NCBI RefSeq assembly: GCF_001653235.2
Contig: NC_035790.1
Coordinates: 2,976,001-3,040,000 of the forward strand
Direction: 5' to 3'
DNA from: Pochonia chlamydosporia 170
Lineage: Eukaryota; Ascomycota; Sordariomycetes; Hypocreales; Clavicipitaceae
DNA length: 64,000 bases
Shown: piece after piece, positions 10,851 through 24,436 of the stretch
Layout: each line of letters opens with the position of its first letter
Numbering within the stretch: position 1 is the first letter of the stretch
Notes under the pieces: generated by a model
Databases searched by the model: none
Told to the model about the DNA's origin: nothing
What the model saw: only the letters and a program-made list of their open reading frames with translations
Made by a program: the position numbers and the translations under genes

Positions 10851-13382
10851 TTACATGTTCCATCTGCGGCCAGAACCGGGTTGGACGGGCCAGATATCCT
10901 TGAGTGACTGCGCCGGAGCCCATTCCACCCTCTCTTCTGCGCACCATACCCGCAACACGCGTAGTGATGCCTCGGCAATGTCGTCCAGCGTGGACCATGG
11001 ATGTACGTCGACACGAAGACGGGGGTCGTGGATGCTCGCAGAAACTTCGTGCACTCGTGGCCAGATCTTGTTCTTTTCGCGTGTTCTCGAGATGATCTCC
11101 TTCGTCACCCATTCCGTCACGGTGTCAAAGCGGACGTAGCATCTGACCAACTCATCTAGCGATACCGCATGCAGCATCAGGACCATGGCATACAGCGGTT
11201 GGCAGTTGCTGACGTCAGCCCGTCGCATTTCGTTCTTAAGAAACTCGATGAGCGGAAACATGCTGAACCAAGCACGGTGGTCTCCAATCTTGTGCTCCAT
11301 GCCACGGCATATGTCTGCGCCGTAAAATGTCATCATGAAGACAATTATACTCTCAAGGCTGAGCGCAAAGCCTGATTTCACCTTGGACTCTCCAGGTTTG
11401 CCTCGTATGCTGGTCGAGGTGTCCCCACGATATTTCTTCATTGTTTGATCCGCTTCGTGCTTCAACTTTCGTCCAACTGCCCTGAGTCGTTCCACTTTAT
11501 CACTCATGGCCTTGGCTTCAGGAGTAGCTCCCGTGGGTGGCGCAGCTTCGTTTCCGTTGGGACGCCGATCTGCCGAGGCTGATGCTGAGGGAGTCGAATT
11601 GACCGCGTCTGTTGGTGTTTGGACAATCGAGTTTGTCGAGCTCACCCGTGACATGGCTGCTGGCTTCTTGGAAGGTGTTGCCGGTGTGCCGAGCTTCGAA
11701 TGTGCTGTTAGATCGGATGACCGCGGCCGCTTCATGGCAATCGCATCTGCTGGACCACTGGTTGCCCCAATAGGTCTCTTCCTGGCTGGAGCTTGCTGCC
11801 CGGCTTCTTCGCTACCCGCGCGAATCCGCTCATGCTCACGCTCAGACTGACTTTGAGAATCTTTACGCCTTGATGATGCTTGGCCAACAACGCTGGCAAA
11901 CTCTGCTCGTAACTTCTTTGGCACATTAAGCACAATGATCAGCCTCCGACGGTGCCCAAGTTTATTCACAGGTTTGAGCTCATCGTCTTCCTCTCTCTTG
12001 ATGCCGAGCGCATCCCGTCCTTGTCGACCGTCCCTACTATCCTTGGTTCGCTCGTCTGATGAATCCGAAGAGGTCTTCTTTAGCCGTCTCAGCTCTGCCT
12101 CTATGGCTGGCGGCAAAGTAGGTGATAATAAGGGAGGTATTATGACTGCGGGTTTAGGCTTCTTGGTGTCCGTCTTTTTTGGTTTCGACGGTGCGGCGGC
12201 ATCGCCTGCATTATCAGGTCGTATTCTCTCCTTTCTGGGGCTGGAATCGTCGTCATCGCCGCGCGAACGCTTTTCCTCAAAACCTATATGCAAGGGCGAC
12301 AACAGTGGTGGTATATGACCTCTCACGGAGGTGTCTGCTTTCGTGGGTGTCGTACGTTTGGCACTGCTGCTTCCACGCACTCCATTCATGGAATCGCCGC
12401 GGGGCCGGCCAGCCGGTGACGTACTCCGACCAGAGGTCATTGCACTCTTGAGAACAGATTTGCCATTAGGCAGCGAAGTGGATGGGTGGACTCTGTCTTC
12501 TCTAGGAGCGGAAGCAGACGCATCTCGATCCCTCTCTCTATCTCGGTCTCGGTCCCGCGATGAGGCTGAAAGCTTTTCTTTACGGCGATATGCCTCGTCG
12601 CGGTTAAATTGCGACCGATCGTCAGGCCGCGATCGTTTTTGCGGGCGGTCGTCGTCGCCATCGTTCATACGCCGCTTGCCTGCAGGTGACGGTGGGCGTG
12701 GAGGTAGAGAAGGTGGTTTTGGGGGAAGTCTATGTCAACGCGTTAGCTTGCAGCTTGACTGCAGTACAGTAGTATCCTTTTCGCACCTCGTGTCTGCGAT
12801 GATGTGGTCTCGGCTGGGTTTTGGTTTTGTCGCGGTGGAATCTGGCTCCCGTGGTTTTGAGCCTTCTGAGCGCTTCACTTCATGATGTGATTTACTACTA
12901 TCGGCAATCGCAGGTACCGGGGTAGTAGACGCCGCCGGGCCTCCTGCAGCGGCGGCGGCGGCGGCGGCGCGTTCACTCTCCTTCTTTTTAGCAATAGCGG
13001 GTTCCGGGGGGGAGGCAGAGGCGGCAGCGCCAGTCTTTTTATTCCTGTAGTAGTCGCTCAACGATAGCCTCTTCTTCTCGCCCGTACCTGCTCCTTTTGA
13101 GAGCGTGCTAACCTCGCGAGGGACGGGTTTCACGGGCTCTTCTCGCATATCGTAATAGGGTCGCGTAAATAGTGTACCTCGATCGGCCTCGGATAACAAT
13201 GTCAAGTATTGGAGACGGGTATTTTGCCATTCCTCGAAGCGCCTCTTAGGGCCACGAGACTCAGCCGCGTCGTCCTCGGGCGGTGGACGATATCGCCAAG
13301 CTGGAGAAAAGGACAGGTGATGTGGTTTTTCTGGTAAAATGCGCTGGGAGAGCACCTCAACCGTCTTCGCCGCAGCTTCCAT
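10851..13382 (-). CDS. Low-complexity nuclear protein with a possible AF4/FMR2-type (Ebp1-like) C-terminal domain
   Basis: Exons 12787-13382 and 10851-12729 (57-bp intron) encode 824 residues. The start is ATG at 13382 (MEAAAKTVEVLSQ); the frame is open further upstream but has no ATG. Residues 1-75 are conserved-looking (FSPAWRYRPP, RRFEEWQNTRLQYL). Residues 75-600 are disordered, rich in R/D/S/K, with an alanine run near 160 and repeated PPLLSP and RSRPDDR stretches. From residue 607 a helical domain begins, with VERLRAVGRKLKHEAD, then FYGADICRGMEHKIGDHRAW. The LKHEAD helix resembles the C-terminal homology domain of AF4/FMR2 proteins, found in fungi as Ell-binding Ebp1, a super-elongation-complex subunit. 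That assignment is inference; otherwise this is an uncharacterised nuclear protein. Confidence 0.6.
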
Positions 13383-14040
13383 TGTTCGCGGGTCGTGACC
13401 ATGCCGGGAGGCAAGACGCGGCGGCGAGCGATCAAGCGCAAGCGGCAGCAATGGCGGCAGAAGCGACGACAGCAGCAGCCAGACGCGCAGCTACGTCGTC
13501 GCAGGCAACGTGGTAGGGCGTCCAACCGGGAGAATTTTTGGATGAATGGATGGCGCGAATGCCGTGTGTGCTCGATGGGCGCAGGATCGCAGCGGCAGAG
13601 GTGGTGGTGGTATGTCGTTGGATATCTGGGCCCAGGTTGGAAGGATGGGGCAGGCAGATTGGTGTCGGAGCCGGCGTGGATGCTTGTTCCACCGGTCAAG
13701 TCCCTGCAACGTCGGGTTTCGAGCTTAGTAAATCTTTGGAGGCGGGTCGCCCTTTGATGAAGCGAACAAACGAAGGAAACGAATGAAGTTGTGGACAGCA
13801 GAGAAGAGTAGAGCCACGCGCGAAGCTCCCTCTCTTCCCTGATGGCCAACAATGGGGACGGTTGCGATTCAGCGCGGGCCGTGACAATGGTGGACAGGAA
13901 CCACTATTGCAAGCAGAGAAAACCAAACACAAGAAAAAAAAAGACGGGGATGGGGGTCGGGGCGAAATGCGGCGGAAATTTGGGGCCTTGTCACTTGCAG
14001 GCTGCCAAACGTCGAGCCGAGCCAAGTCAAGTAAAGTCAA

Positions 14041-14078
14041 GTCTGATCTGTCTGGTCTGGTCTGGTCTGGTCTGGTGC
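14041..14078. repeat. TCTGG pentamer array
   Basis: Four to five near-perfect tandem tctgg/ggtct pentamers followed by tggtgcc. It is the reverse-strand equivalent of the CCAGA array at 7672-7812. Confidence 0.75.
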
Positions 14079-14950
14079 CGTGCCTCGCTCAAGTGGAGTC
14101 TTGTGGGCTGATGGACAGAGAGTCTGGCCGTGCTTGTCTTGCCTTGGAGGGCTGGGCTGGGCTGGCCCGGGCTGGGGGGTTTCGTGATCAGAGGCGGCTG
14201 TTGGATCTCGATGTTCAATGACGGCACAGAGGGCTTGCTCTCAATTGAGGACTGTGTGTGGGCGTTCAAGGCCGACGTCTATGAATGGCTGTGCAGCCTC
14301 CGGTGATTGCTGGAGGTGCCTTAATAGATGCCTCAATGTGGATGGCGTGCCAAGTGTGTGTATCAATGTGAAATGCCCGATTTGAGAGGTGACATGGAGT
14401 CAGTGATGCGAGTGTGTGTGGCTGATGGTGATTCTAGGCTGGTCGGTGCATCGTTCTTGCACACTCACTCCTCGCTGCAGTATTACTGTCCAACGCGTGC
14501 GGAATCGTATCAGGACAGTTGTGAGCGAATCTACCGAGTAATGATTTCTGTATGGAATATACAAAGGTGACGTATGCAGCAGAGTCCAGGATGAGACTGT
14601 TGTGAAGCTTTTGGCTTCAAACAGATAACGTTGAAGAGGTGGAGAAGGAAGCCAGGGTTCAAGTGCAGCTGCGAAGCTCAGGTCACAGGTGCCTGCCAGT
14701 TGTCAAGCAAACGTCTGATCAGGTTCAATGTTTGGGAAGGCAATACCATTTGATGACTTTATCTTCGTGATATGGTAGCACTTTCCCTCCAACGCAATAC
14801 CAGTTGACCTTCGCACCTGCCTGCCTCAAGTTGCAAGTGCATGCCAGGTTTTAATGCTTAACAAGGCAAGTGCGCAACACTAAGCCCTCAGTTATACCCC
14901 CGGTATTTGATGCTCAAATGTCACCCCCAGCCCAGACATAAACTCCTCAA

Positions 14951-14974
14951 GTGACGTGCTGTGACGTGACGTGA
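14951..14974 (+). promoter_or_regulatory. Triple TGACGTG motif cluster
   Basis: Three gtgacgtg-type words occur within 24 bases. TGACGT is the core bound by bZIP (CRE/ATF-type) factors. The nearest start codons are more than 1.5 kb away, so its target is unclear. Confidence 0.3.
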
Positions 14975-16196
14975 AGACCAAAGATGGCGACCGTTTCCTT
15001 CAGACTCTGCTACAAATTCGAAACTCCACCAGATAGCAGCCAGTGTTGGCGCCGTCCTACTGGCGCGGGGGAAAGCACCACAACGGATGAACAAGCGAAG
15101 GGATGGAAGCCGGACGGCTCCCGGCTCAAGCAGACACCACAAAGGCATCCTTGCAGAAACCTGGTTGCACCTCCAATGGTCCTGGTTCCATCAGCATCAC
15201 GACCCAACTCTGGATCTGCGGCTCGAACTATTCTGGTATTATCACTTTACTTGTCATATTTTGTTGCTATTGCCCTGCCTCGGTTTTTTCTTGCAGACAC
15301 GCGTTCTTTGAGTCATTTAAGCGAACGCCGGAGAATTTTCTTCAGACGAGGAAAGCCGTACGACAGCAGAAACAAACAGCAAGCACAGTGATAAAAATGG
15401 AAACTGGGCCCAAACTTTGCTCGGCAAAGCATTCATACCCGTCTAAAAACGGAACTCAGCTCACAATGAACAAATCAGACAAAAGGCTGCTTTGATCTCT
15501 ATGGCGCAATTTGCTGCCGATGCTTATCTGTCAAGAACAGAGGCCATTCGCCTCATCAGTCTGCTTTCGGGTGTGCTGTTTTGTGCCCACAAGACAAGTC
15601 TCGTATCTTCTTCAGCTGCCAGAGCCAAGAGTCACCGTTTGCCAATCATTCATGGGCACCAGTTCAGATGATTGACGATGCCGCCAGAGACACGGCAAAT
15701 AAATTGCCTGGCACACCGGCACAAATCTGCGCTAGTGACCCAGCCTGGTGGGTAAGGCCATGCATCCTTGCAGATGTTTGGTGTCAACTGACATTGGCCG
15801 GGAGAAGGCAATTGCTGTGGAAAATTCAACGGCTAAATCTGGTAGCAACGCCCTCGAGACACTGGACGCAAGTTCCGAAATGCCTGGTTCGCTAAAAACC
15901 CAATGCTTCAAGTAGAATCAGAGCAGGTCGTCTTTTGGTGATATTACTTTTGGACTGTCTATTATCACCACATTGCGCGATTCCGCCCAAACGAAATCCT
16001 AAATCTCACCATTCGAGAGCTGTAGGCATTATTTGGTTCCATTACTTGTTATTATGTTTCTCTGCTCTACACTCTCGTACAAAGAAGAATTCTCGGCGAA
16101 ACCAACTTGGTGCTTGTAGCCATTCATTTCAACATCTGGCAGCAACAGCTGCAACTCTTCCACTTCCTTGAACCACTCTCTCCAAACCTTTTCATT

Positions 16197-18189
16197 TCAT
16201 TTATGAGATGTTTTGCGCTTTCTGGGCGTCCCGTCATTGTTCATCTTAAAATAGGCTTCAATTGCCTCCAGCCGAGAAGTAACCGAGTTGATTTTTTGCA
16301 GCATAGTCAGCGGAAGTGTATCAGTGATGTGCTTGGTAATGTCCTGATACAAGGATGCCGTCGTGAAATTGCTTTGCCAGGCATTAACAACTCGCAACTG
16401 TAGCTCAAGCTTCTCTACACTATCGCCACCTTCCGCGGCAGTACGCTGCAGCCGACGGTCAAAGGATGCGAGGCCCTCGTTGCACCAGTGTATTTGTTTT
16501 TTCTGCTCACCAAGTTCACAATCCAGTTTCCACATCGATGCATGGACTCCATCTCTCAACACATCAACATCTTGTCGTAAAGTTGACGCAATGGTAAGCG
16601 AATCCTCAGCGGCAGCGCTTGCGTGTTCTCTTGCCACTCTTTCATTGTTAACGAAAGTGCCCAGGTCTCGCGCCACTTCGTTCAGCTTCTCCTGCATCAT
16701 GGCCTTCACTCTGTCAGCAATTGAAGCAGAGAATGGCTGGAATTTTTGATCCAGAATCTGGTCGACTTCCAAGGCGGCCTTGCTCGGCGATCCGGGTAGA
16801 GAACGCTGACCAGTGTCGTTTTCTTGCGCCAGGGTGACCTGTTTCAGGATGTCCTCAATAGATTTAAGCGTCTCTGATATCGAACTGTGTTGTTTTGAGT
16901 GGCTCTCTACCATGTTGACGCACGAGTTTAGTTCGTTCTGCAAGTCCGCAACTTTTTGCGACGACGCAGCCGGTGTCTCGCTTCGCAGGCTGAGCTTGAC
17001 GCTATTCAGATCTTCGACAATGGTTTGAAGAAGCCGTCTAGTTTTCATGCCGGCCTCCTTATTAAAACCCCACTGTTCGGAAACGGTTGACTTGTCGAAG
17101 GCGGAGAGGATGCTATCAAACTGCTCCAACGCCGAGGACAATGCTTCGGTGGTTACCGTATTTCTCATAATGCCATCAATCCTCCCAGACAGCTGAGTTA
17201 ACTTGTTGTCTACTGCAACAAGCTTGCCGTCTAGTTGTAATCTGGCGCTGTTATTCTTGAGAGTTTCTTCCGTCAGGCTGGTATGCCTCTGTTCTAGGGT
17301 GAGCAGTGCCTTCTCCATTTCCTCCATTTTCGTCTGAAGTCGATCATTTCTTTCTTTTTCTTGCTCCAGGCTAAGTTTCAGCTCTGCCGTCTCTTCCTGT
17401 AGCTGAGACCGAACAGAGTTACCGAGATGGCCAGACTCTTCTTTAAGGCGCGTGTGAAATTGCTCCAGAAGAGACCCGCGGAGAGTTTCTAGTCGAGAAT
17501 CAACGTCCTCACTCTTCACACCGTGGTTCTGTGTAGACAGGAGTCTTTCTCCCTGCTTATCTACAAAGGTGACAAGATGATCCAGCAGCTTGCCATCAGC
17601 ACCATTGAGTCGGTCGCAGCACTTTTGCTTCTCTCTTGACGTTTGGTCCATCTGAAGCTTGAGGACATCGGCGTGATTTGACGTTTCAGGGTATCCAGGA
17701 CGGCATCGGTCAAGCTCGTTTTGCATTTTCTTGACCTTTTTGTCCTGGTGATCTCGCTGCATGTACCAATACATCCGATCGCACAGAAGCTCAACCAAGT
17801 GCTTCATATCGGCTTCACGCCGAGAGAGGTTTGTGGAGCGAGGCTGGTGAGGCACGTTGGTAGATGAGCCTATAATCAAGGAAAACCATGGAGTCAGCAG
17901 TAAGAAATCAGAAATAATTACAGTAGCGAAGAGAAGAGTTACACAATAACACACCATGCTCACTCGGTCGCGTGCTGTTTCGCGCCGGGGACATATTGTC
18001 TGATTCTGAATCTATTTCGTCTCTTGTTGGCGTGCGCCTCTCCTCGTGGCATGTGTCGCGACTGTCGTAGTATGGTCTCCTGGGTTGGAAGCGCTCATCG
18101 TCCCGAGACCAGTGTTGATGGCTTCGCGGATTAAAATACCTGTTTCTAGAGTGATGGAAATCGGCACGGCCACGGTAACCGCGCACCAT
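16197..18189 (-). CDS. Coiled-coil protein with basic R/H/Y-rich N-terminus, function unknown
   Basis: Exons 17955-18189 and 16197-17869 (85-bp intron, GTGTGT..ATTATAG) encode 635 residues. The start is ATG at 18189. Residues 1-70 are basic and rich in R, H, Y and F (MVRGYRGRADFHHSRNRYF), with an acidic SESDNMSPARN patch, and look disordered or RNA-binding. Residues from about 100 to the end are almost wholly helical, with long E/K/L/Q heptad stretches (KLSLEQEKERNDRLQTKMEE; LTLEQRHTSLTEETLKNNSA), typical of an elongated coiled-coil dimer. The extreme C-terminus is basic (GTPRKRKTSHK), a likely nuclear localisation signal. I recognise no family. A structural role in the nucleus or at the spindle pole or cytoskeleton is possible but unproven. 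It is divergent from RVB2. Confidence 0.75.
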
Positions 18190-19140
18190 TTTGTTTCCTT
18201 CCTGCCTTGACAGCTGTGAACTCCTGCGCAGGTGGCTGTGGCAGCTGGCAAGCAAGATAGGAGGCACGAGCAAACCGCAGTCGTCCAGAGTCCAGACAGG
18301 GAAAAGGGGCAAACACGGCTGATCCTGTGGAAGTAGATTTGACTTTGCTTGGTTTGATCTGGCAAGTAAGTCTGGTGAAGGGCTGTACTCTGAAGAGTGA
18401 CTTAATAAAATCTGCGGATAGACGTGACATTTACTCCGTAGACAGTAGAGACTTGATGAGATAGGTGTGTAGTGGTACAAGGCACAGCGCCACTGAGGTC
18501 TGGGCTCAACCCAAATATGCATATCGCATGCGGAGAGCAAACAATAACAGACACGGGCGAGTTGAAGAAGAGAATTCTCCGAGGGGCGAATTTATTACTC
18601 GGGCGTTTTTACTCGGCTACAATGTTACCGTACAAGATGGATACATGAACGTGTAAGTCATGGCTGAGAGTGTGGTCGGTCTAGAGTTGAAAACTGCCCC
18701 AATTTGGCTGTTTGCCCATTCAGCCACCTTGACGGGCTTGCCGGTAATTTCAGGCAACGCGAAAAATGGCGTGCGTGCCGCGATACCAAGACTCGCAGAT
18801 CTTAACATTATCCAGTGCTCTGTAATCCGCAGATACATTCATCATCTTTGCTACGATATCTGGTGGTATGCCATGTCGATGGCTTTTTCTTATGGGATAG
18901 GATTTTAGCCCCAAGCCCATTTGGTTCGGAACCCAAGCGTGGCGCGACATAATTGTGGGTCGCATTTACGTGACTGGTCCAAAAGCTCAGGACTAAGCGC
19001 AGCCGCCAAACGGGCAGACAGGCTCGTTGTAGCAAGGCAGGCAATTTTCGAAGGGTGAAGCTCGCGGAGGCTTTGTCTCGAAACTTGTTTGCCTTCCCTT
19101 CCTGTCAACATCAGCCAATTCGAAAGGAACCACCACAACC
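18190..19140. promoter_or_regulatory. Divergent promoter region, coiled-coil gene and RVB2
   Basis: A 951-bp head-to-head spacer with no convincing gene. It includes a TTACTCCGTA word at 18431-18440, related to the dispersed palindrome. Confidence 0.45.
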
Positions 19141-20704
<1,564 letters not shown>

Positions 20705-21048
20705 GGGGTGGTTTGGACAGCGCGATGAATTTGGTTTTGCAATCGAGAGCTGGATGGCGTTTTTGGGGCAAAAACTTGATGCTGAGGTTTGTTGGCCTTT
20801 ACTTATTTTGTGTGTACTGTACGATTTGCCGGGCACGGTCTAGATAGATCCGATCAAATCTGAATATTCAACCATGGGTGTCTACGTTGATCACATAAGT
20901 CCTACATCTTTCTTGCCCATGAATCAGTCCTCATTACACTCTGATCCACGACGCTATTGAGTCCTTGTTTCCCTTAGCAACATAATAAACCCACGCTTAT
21001 AATCACGCCGTAAATTCCCCAAACGCCCAAATCAGAAAACACTACAGC
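20705..21048. other. Convergent 3' spacer between RVB2 and the lectin-like gene
   Basis: A 344-bp spacer holding both 3' ends. No gene is visible. Confidence 0.45.
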
Positions 21049-22475
21049 TCAAAGGTCCCTCACCTTCTGCCACGTCAACCCACTCTGCGGCGTAACCACC
21101 AAATCCCTCCCACTGAAGTAATACAACCTCGTCTGCTCTCCCCACATGGTCGCCGTCAGGCCACCAGTCACGGAACTCGTCCAATTCGCGTCATGGTTGG
21201 GCTTGAACTGTCCCTGGCGCTGGAAATACGAAACCAGCGTTCCATTGTCGGGCTTGGCGAAGAATGCGCGCCGCACGTCAAGACGGGATGTGAAGACGCC
21301 TGTCATGGAGACTTGAGGACCCCATTCTGACCCCGGACTGCCATCTACTAATACGTCTGTAGGAGATTAGCCTTTGATATTCTGCTGTAATATGAGTTTG
21401 TACAAGGCGTGGATTTACCTGCTTGCGGACCAAGGATGTCAGAGTACGTCATAAACCGGAGTTGGCCATCCTTGGTGATCCAAAAGATATTAATGTTCGT
21501 CTTTGTAGGCGCATATGCAACGATACTGCTGCCCAAGTAACCTCCCACACGGATCCGACTCGTTGTCCAACCCGATGAATCTGCCTTATCTCCATTTAGG
21601 ACGTAGATATCCCCATTTGGAACCTGGTAGTACACCCTCACAGTAGTGTTGTCGAGCCTCAACGCCGCGAGCTTCGATTTCGCATAAATTGTCTGCGAGA
21701 TGTTTCTCGTTATGATAGAATTGGACTTGACATCGCATGCCGGTAAATTGGGAATACAATCCAGCGACACCTGCGCAATGTTGGTCACATTACTATCATC
21801 GGTAGTAAGGTAGAACAACTGCGTCGATATCGGCAGCGAGCCATTCACAGCAGCAGCCGCCAAAGCCGTGCCCCAATTCGGCGTGATGCTCAGATTCAGC
21901 TTCTGCTCGTCCTTGGATTTATCATTTTGTATGCGCCTGTACAGGACGGTTCTTGTCGCAAGATCCTGGTAGAAGAGCTGGAGTTCCTGGCTCTTGGGGG
22001 CTGCGGATGCAGACACGGATATGGAGCGCTGCGACGGCTCAATGGGACCGGATAGAGGCGGTTCAGGAGAGTCTGATGAAGGTGGTGGTGGTGAGTCTGA
22101 CGATTTGGATTTAAGTCCGCCGACTACGCCGCCTACCACTGCTGCAATGACGACTACAATTGCGACGATGAGGATGATGAAGAATGTTTTGCGGCGGAAA
22201 CCGCATATTCTGCGTGGTTTTGCCCCCTCGACAACTTGTTTATCCGATGAGTATGCCGTTGGGAGATCTTTGTCTTTGTCTTTGTCCTCGGGCTTGATCT
22301 CTGGAGGAGGGAGGAAGTATTTGTCGCGTCCTTCGGGATCTATTTGGCTTTCGTGTGATACTTCCGGTCCGTTTTGGTATCCATCTGAGCCAATGGCGAT
22401 GGGATACCGCTCATCGTCACGCTGTAGTAAGTTAGCATTTAACTCAGTTTGTATAAGTTGGTTGAGTCTCACCAT
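21049..22475 (-). CDS. Type II membrane protein with lectin-like beta-propeller ectodomain
   Basis: Exons 22473-22475, 21419-22421 and 21049-21356 encode 437 residues. Exon 1 is only ATG. The 51-bp intron after it keeps frame but has GTGAGA, a perfect GCTAAC branch site and TACAG, so splicing is likelier than the 17-residue read-through. Residues 1-78 are charged and cytosolic-type. A transmembrane helix lies at about 81-103, preceded by RRICGFRRK, which gives N-in topology. A P/S-rich stalk follows. The ectodomain is built of repeated beta blades (ELQLFYQDLATRTVLYRRI; VRVYYQVPNGDIYVL; INIFWITKDGQLRF; TRLYYFSGRD), like fungal fucose-specific lectin propellers. It may bind glycans at the cell surface; this is inferred from the repeat pattern only. 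Confidence 0.75.
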
Positions 22476-23394
22476 GGTCACTTCAATTCAGACGTCCGCA
22501 AAAATCCCCACGACTTTAAGAATTCGCACGTCAAAGAAAAAAGAAGACGATGAGAAGTAGGAGAAGAGACACATGATTGCATCTCACGTCCATCGACGTC
22601 ACTTCGCTCAATCTCATCGACCCAGGCACAGACATGGATTGTAGCATGTTGTGTTCAACCCCCAAGGGGCGCAATGTCTCTTGGCGGCTGTCAGCATTTA
22701 GCGCAGCCAATGCCGCCGTGCCGCCTGGGAATTTACTTGGTAGTTTGGGAGCATGGGTGCCATCCTGGTTGGATATGGAGTGTATGTCAGACGAGGTGCA
22801 GGCAATTGAGCTGCGTGGTTGGTTGGAGATGGAATAAGTTGGACAGAGAGTCTGTTGATCGGCGGTGGTTTGATGCACGTGGGGTGAGACTAAGGCGGGA
22901 ACGAGGCGTGACTAAACGATGGGAATACGATCGGGCAATCGGCGATGGTGTTGTGTTTTGGGAAGAGTTGGAGGTTGAATTGAGGAGTGTGGTTTGGTTG
23001 TGAGATGATTTGAGGTCTTGGAAGTCATCAAGTATCAAGGGATTAATGGCTACATTAACAGACAACTCTCAAGTCACCTACACATTTTGGCATAGACGGC
23101 ACGTCACCAGTATCAAGTTCACTTTATCAGTTACAACTACAATGTAACTGCTCTCCCCAAAGTGTCAACATCCATATACTAACGCAAGTCTGTTATAGCT
23201 CCAAGCGACATTCTCGGCTGTCTAACCGCTCCTCGCTGACACAAAATCCAGTACGCCTTTTCTTTCAACATCACATTCCTGAAGAGCAAGAGTAAACCTC
23301 AGCATCACAGCCAACTCTCATTCCACCAACCCAGTTGTAAAACAATGCCGCAAGCACATTGCTGGTACGCCCAAATGTCACACTTTGCAACCCT
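22476..23394. other. Intergenic region, lectin-like gene promoter and BTB-gene 3' flank
   Basis: About 920 bp without a supported gene. The part next to 22475 must contain the promoter of the minus-strand lectin-like gene. Confidence 0.45.
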
Positions 23395-24270
23395 TCAGAC
23401 AGAATACGGCATTGCAAACCGAGTTTTGTAGCAATTTTCCTGACCGAAAGCGTGTCCGTGGTATTTGCACGTGTCTGCCGGGACATCACCATCGTCATCA
23501 TCAGACTCGGACCGCGCAGCCTTCCATCTCAAGAGCGCCTTGGCAAGGTCGAGAAGAAATTCCCTGGGATACAAGTCTGCGTCATCACAGACATCATCCT
23601 CCAGCGCTTCAGCATCTGCATAACGAACGTAGATGTCAGCCAACAAGCAACGAATTTCAGAAGTCTTCGACGTATGCTCATATATGTAAGATATTACACT
23701 CCCAGAAGGATACCAAAGTTCCTCTCCCGGTGCCGGTTTGTATGCCTTCATGAATATTGCGTCGATGACGGCATCTTTGAATGCAGTATCCTGTACGATG
23801 ACTCCGAGGGCGTACGCCTTGGCCAGTCGTAGGTACTCAATTTCGTGTGCAGTGGGATCGGAGACGTCTGCCTGTGTTGCGCTATATGCGTACCCGTCTC
23901 CTTTGTCCTCGCTCGTCGTTTCTTCGATCAGGCCCGCGGTGTGGCGTACGGGAAGCGTCCTCCGGTACAACCAGTACACATAAATCTGAAAGATTTCAGG
24001 GTGTGCCTCTTTCAGTTCTACACTCTGTGATTTCCATGCCTTCTGGCGGCTGAACAGCAGCTGCTTGAAGTATTCGGATTCAGAGTATAGCAATCTCTTA
24101 TGAACACCAAATTCTGTTGCAGGACCTATTCCAACTACAACAGTGATGATCTCGGTTCCTAGTCTGCGGGAGATGGGCATGGTTAGTCGGGCATGTTTTC
24201 CCTCAGGCACGATTAGATGTACGCACTCGGAAGCTTCTGAAGCAAAGGTTCTCAAGTCCGGATTATTCAT
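23395..24270 (-). CDS. BTB/POZ-domain protein
   Basis: A single exon of 291 residues starting at ATG 24270 (MNNPDLRTF). The open frame continues 85 codons upstream without ATG, through a TG microsatellite, so that part is leader. Residues about 35-110 have the BTB pattern: beta strand EIITVVVGIG, the H-K-R-LL-x-SEYF helix (VHKRLLYSESEYFKQLL), then VELKEAHPEIFQIYVYWLY with the conserved aromatic YWLY. The second half is the helical tail usual in fungal BTB proteins (EYLRLAKAYALGVIVQDTAFKDAVIDAI). It ends in an acidic SESDDDDGD patch. Such proteins are numerous in filamentous fungi; some act as Cullin-3 adaptors, but no partner domain is seen here. Confidence 0.85.
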   Translation of the reverse strand: MNNPDLRTFASEASECVHLIVPEGKHARLTMPISRRLGTEIITVVVGIGPATEFGVHKRLLYSESEYFKQLLFSRQKAWKSQSVELKEAHPEIFQIYVYWLYRRTLPVRHTAGLIEETTSEDKGDGYAYSATQADVSDPTAHEIEYLRLAKAYALGVIVQDTAFKDAVIDAIFMKAYKPAPGEELWYPSGSVISYIYEHTSKTSEIRCLLADIYVRYADAEALEDDVCDDADLYPREFLLDLAKALLRWKAARSESDDDDGDVPADTCKYHGHAFGQENCYKTRFAMPYSV

Positions 24271-24377
24271 TGAGAAGATGAAAGAGTGTTTATCTGCCTG
24301 CTTCAAGTGAAGGGTCTGCTTTAGTACTATCCTGAGATTAGTTTGAGGTGGCAGAAAGAAAGAGAGTGAGAGAGAAA

Positions 24378-24436
<59 letters not shown>

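Larger units (their letters stand above)
13383..16196. other. Gene-free intergenic stretch (2.8 kb)
   Basis: No frame with recognisable conservation. It contains a TCTGG pentamer array (14041-14078), a G-rich gggctgggctgg tract at about 14148-14178, and a cluster of TGACGTG words at 14951-14974. The longest ATG frame (14984-15391) shows no domain and atypical composition. Confidence 0.5.

Noticed and set aside
14984..15391. 135-codon plus-strand frame starting MATVSFRL.
   Set aside because: Overlapping frames in other phases are equally long, and no conserved motif is seen.
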